A stretch of 64,000 nt of DNA from Limnohabitans sp. Bal53 (lineage in GTDB: Bacteria; Pseudomonadota; Gammaproteobacteria; Burkholderiales; Burkholderiaceae_C), in NCBI RefSeq assembly GCF_003063355.1, contig NZ_NESH01000002.1, positions 620,001 through 684,000 of the forward strand, in the 5' to 3' direction. Shown in pieces: positions 62,679 through 64,000 of the stretch; position 1 is the first letter of the stretch, and every line of letters starts with the position of its first letter. The notes below the pieces were generated by a model. The model did no database searches and had not been told where the DNA came from. It was given only the letters and a program-made list of their open reading frames with translations. The position numbers and the translations under genes were made by a program.

Positions 62679-64000
62679 GCATTAAGTTCACGACCATTAC
62701 GAGCATGCAAGCCCTGTCAAAGCGGGTCTTCCTTGATGAGTCCGGCGAGATGCAAAAGGTTGCCGCAGCCGCGCTCTTTGACGGTGAATTCGCTGTGCAA
62801 GATGTTAATGATCTGCACGAGTTTGCTGTTCATCTCGACAATGCGACAACAAACCAGGCCTTCACCTACGGCACCCCCGGACCGTCGATTGGGAAGATAA
62901 CCACGCAGGCTCGCGCAGGCAGTTCTGTCGGGGCAATTCCCCGAGACCGAAAACATTTCGAGTGGCCCAGCGGGCCTGGAATTTTGATGATCGACGACGA
63001 CAGTGGGCGCCCAATCCTCGATTTCGTTCAACTCCTGCGAGACAACGTCCAGTGCCTGCAAAACGTCGACATTCTGCTGAGGCCATCCAGCTCCAGCATG
63101 ATCTACAACCGCGAAACTGGTGCAGAAGTCCAAGGACTCTTAAACCGCCGTGCGTACGTGGTCGTAGCAAACGCCAAATGCATTCCTGAAGTTGGAAAGC
63201 ACATCGACGACCATTTGTGGTTATCCGGATTCGGGCATTACAAGGTTTCCGCCTCTGGGAGCCTGCTGGAGCGGAATTTGGTCGACACGGCAGTGTGGAC
63301 CCCTGAGCACCTTGACTTTGTTGGTGGTGCCATATGTACCCCTCCGCTGGCGCAGCACAAGCTGGCCACAGAATTTAGCCAGGGATATGAGCGGATGGTT
63401 GATTCTGCAGGTCTGCCGCTACTGTCCCACAGCCAGCGCGAGCTGATAGGCCGGAAGAAACAAACTGAACGGGCAGCGAAGTCCGCTGCGGCCGCGGCGG
63501 CGAAGGATGCATATGTCTCGAAACGAACCATTGAGATGGTTGCGCATGGGGGGGATGCCACCACCGTAAAAAAAGCTATCGAACTGGCACTCGAAAAGTC
63601 AGAACTTGGGCCGGATTTTGTAATCCACCTTGCTACGGGCAAACAGGTAACGGTTCGTGAGTTGCTTGAAAATCCGCAGGCTCACCACGGCACTCGATGC
63701 GCGGATCCACTAGATCCGACTTACCGGAACGACCCACGCGTGGGATATATCAGTCTGGTCAATGGCTACCTTCCATTCATATACAGCCACGCACACGGGG
63801 GCGTGCGGTACATGCTGCGAACGTATAAGCCAACACTTTTGATACGCCCAGGGCGTAGCGCAGAATGCGCAGATGAGCTCGCCATCCTACTTGCCGGATC
63901 TGGCCGGGTGTACAACCGTGCTAGCAGTGCGTGCGAGATTCTGAGCACCGGTGGAGCCAGGCCTCTCAACGCGAGTGCCATCAAGCAAATCGCAGGCACC
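62675..64000 (+). CDS. AEP-type primase/replication protein of the element, partial
   Basis: The frame is open for 442 codons to the window end. EWPSGPGILMIDDDSGRP gives the two catalytic Asp of an archaeo-eukaryotic primase, followed by ILLRPSSSSMIYNRETGAEV. A basic Ala-rich linker lies at about 265-285. Then comes LVNGYLPFIYSHAHGGVRY, a block seen in phage and plasmid primase-helicases ahead of an ATPase domain, which would lie outside the window. GGGGAG precedes the ATG at 62675. It would start element DNA replication. Annotation by motif only. Confidence 0.65.
   Translation, partial: MSIKFTTITSMQALSKRVFLDESGEMQKVAAAALFDGEFAVQDVNDLHEFAVHLDNATTNQAFTYGTPGPSIGKITTQARAGSSVGAIPRDRKHFEWPSGPGILMIDDDSGRPILDFVQLLRDNVQCLQNVDILLRPSSSSMIYNRETGAEVQGLLNRRAYVVVANAKCIPEVGKHIDDHLWLSGFGHYKVSASGSLLERNLVDTAVWTPEHLDFVGGAICTPPLAQHKLATEFSQGYERMVDSAGLPLLSHSQRELIGRKKQTERAAKSAAAAAAKDAYVSKRTIEMVAHGGDATTVKKAIELALEKSELGPDFVIHLATGKQVTVRELLENPQAHHGTRCADPLDPTYRNDPRVGYISLVNGYLPFIYSHAHGGVRYMLRTYKPTLLIRPGRSAECADELAILLAGSGRVYNRASSACEILSTGGARPLNASAIKQIAGT

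Larger units (their letters stand above)
60312..64000. mobile_element. Integrated genetic element, left end (partial)
   Basis: The element starts in the tRNA-Val fragment and carries a tyrosine recombinase, an AlpA-like regulator, a nucleoside deoxyribosyltransferase-like protein and a primase, all on the plus strand with four- or one-base overlaps. It continues beyond the window. No structural phage gene is visible, so phage satellite, prophage or integrative element all remain possible. Confidence 0.8.

Overview
The window reads as a chromosome segment of a betaproteobacterium of the order Burkholderiales, most likely a Comamonadaceae member close to Limnohabitans, Rhodoferax or Polaromonas. 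This is an inference from gene content and order: sucA-sucB-lpdA, a separate aceE-aceF-lipoyl-LpdA cluster next to a PAS kinase/FixJ pair, folD and prlC, a Bug-type binding protein beside a CaiB/BaiF transferase, and many copies of a short palindromic repeat. Most of the window is dense and GC-rich. The section at about 41.5-43.1 kb is visibly AT-rich.

Layout. 0-6.5 kb: scpB (cut by the window edge), rluD, bamD and a tightly overlapping operon zapE - small secreted protein - DUF465 - DinG-type helicase. 6.5-14.4 kb: the 2-oxoglutarate dehydrogenase operon sucA-sucB-lpdA, with propionyl-CoA synthetase prpE upstream. 14.6-24.8 kb: metabolic and housekeeping genes, including a cysteine hydrolase, NlpC/P60 peptidase, VOC protein, MFS transporter, an internally deleted Bug protein, a CoA-transferase, a RecQ helicase with a phosphoribosyltransferase-like tail, an Acg-like Tat lipoprotein and a LysR regulator. 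24.8-25.2 kb: a tandem array of a palindromic repeat. 25.4-29 kb: YlqF GTPase, an H-NOX heme sensor coupled to a soluble hybrid kinase, and a 3'-5' exonuclease. 29-32.7 kb: thiBPQ thiamine transporter under a TPP riboswitch. 32.8-37 kb: a two-component pair, a class II aldolase and a TauD-like oxygenase. 37.1-40.2 kb: bd-type oxidase cydAB behind a GbsR/MarR regulator that has a perfect palindromic operator.

40.2-45.5 kb is an accessory scar zone. It holds an IS30 remnant whose end is tandemly duplicated, small secreted cysteine-containing proteins, an IS91-like remnant abutting a truncated SnoaL-like gene, an intact two-domain paralogue, and a DUF924 gene. 45.5-58.1 kb is the pyruvate dehydrogenase cluster with the PAS kinase/FixJ pair, folD and prlC. 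In this cluster two copies of the palindromic repeat lie in frame inside the interdomain linkers of E3 and E2.

58.2-64 kb: a chemoreceptor and the end of an integrated element. A 3' fragment of tRNA-Val(GAC) with its native terminator marks the junction, followed by a tyrosine recombinase and a three-gene overlapping operon: an AlpA-like regulator, a nucleoside 2-deoxyribosyltransferase-like protein and an AEP-type primase that runs off the window.

Functional threads: two thiamine-diphosphate-dependent dehydrogenase complexes together with a TPP-regulated thiamine importer, and a bd oxidase plus an H-NOX sensor, which suggests life at fluctuating oxygen or nitric oxide. All functional calls come from sequence motifs and family knowledge; no database search was run.
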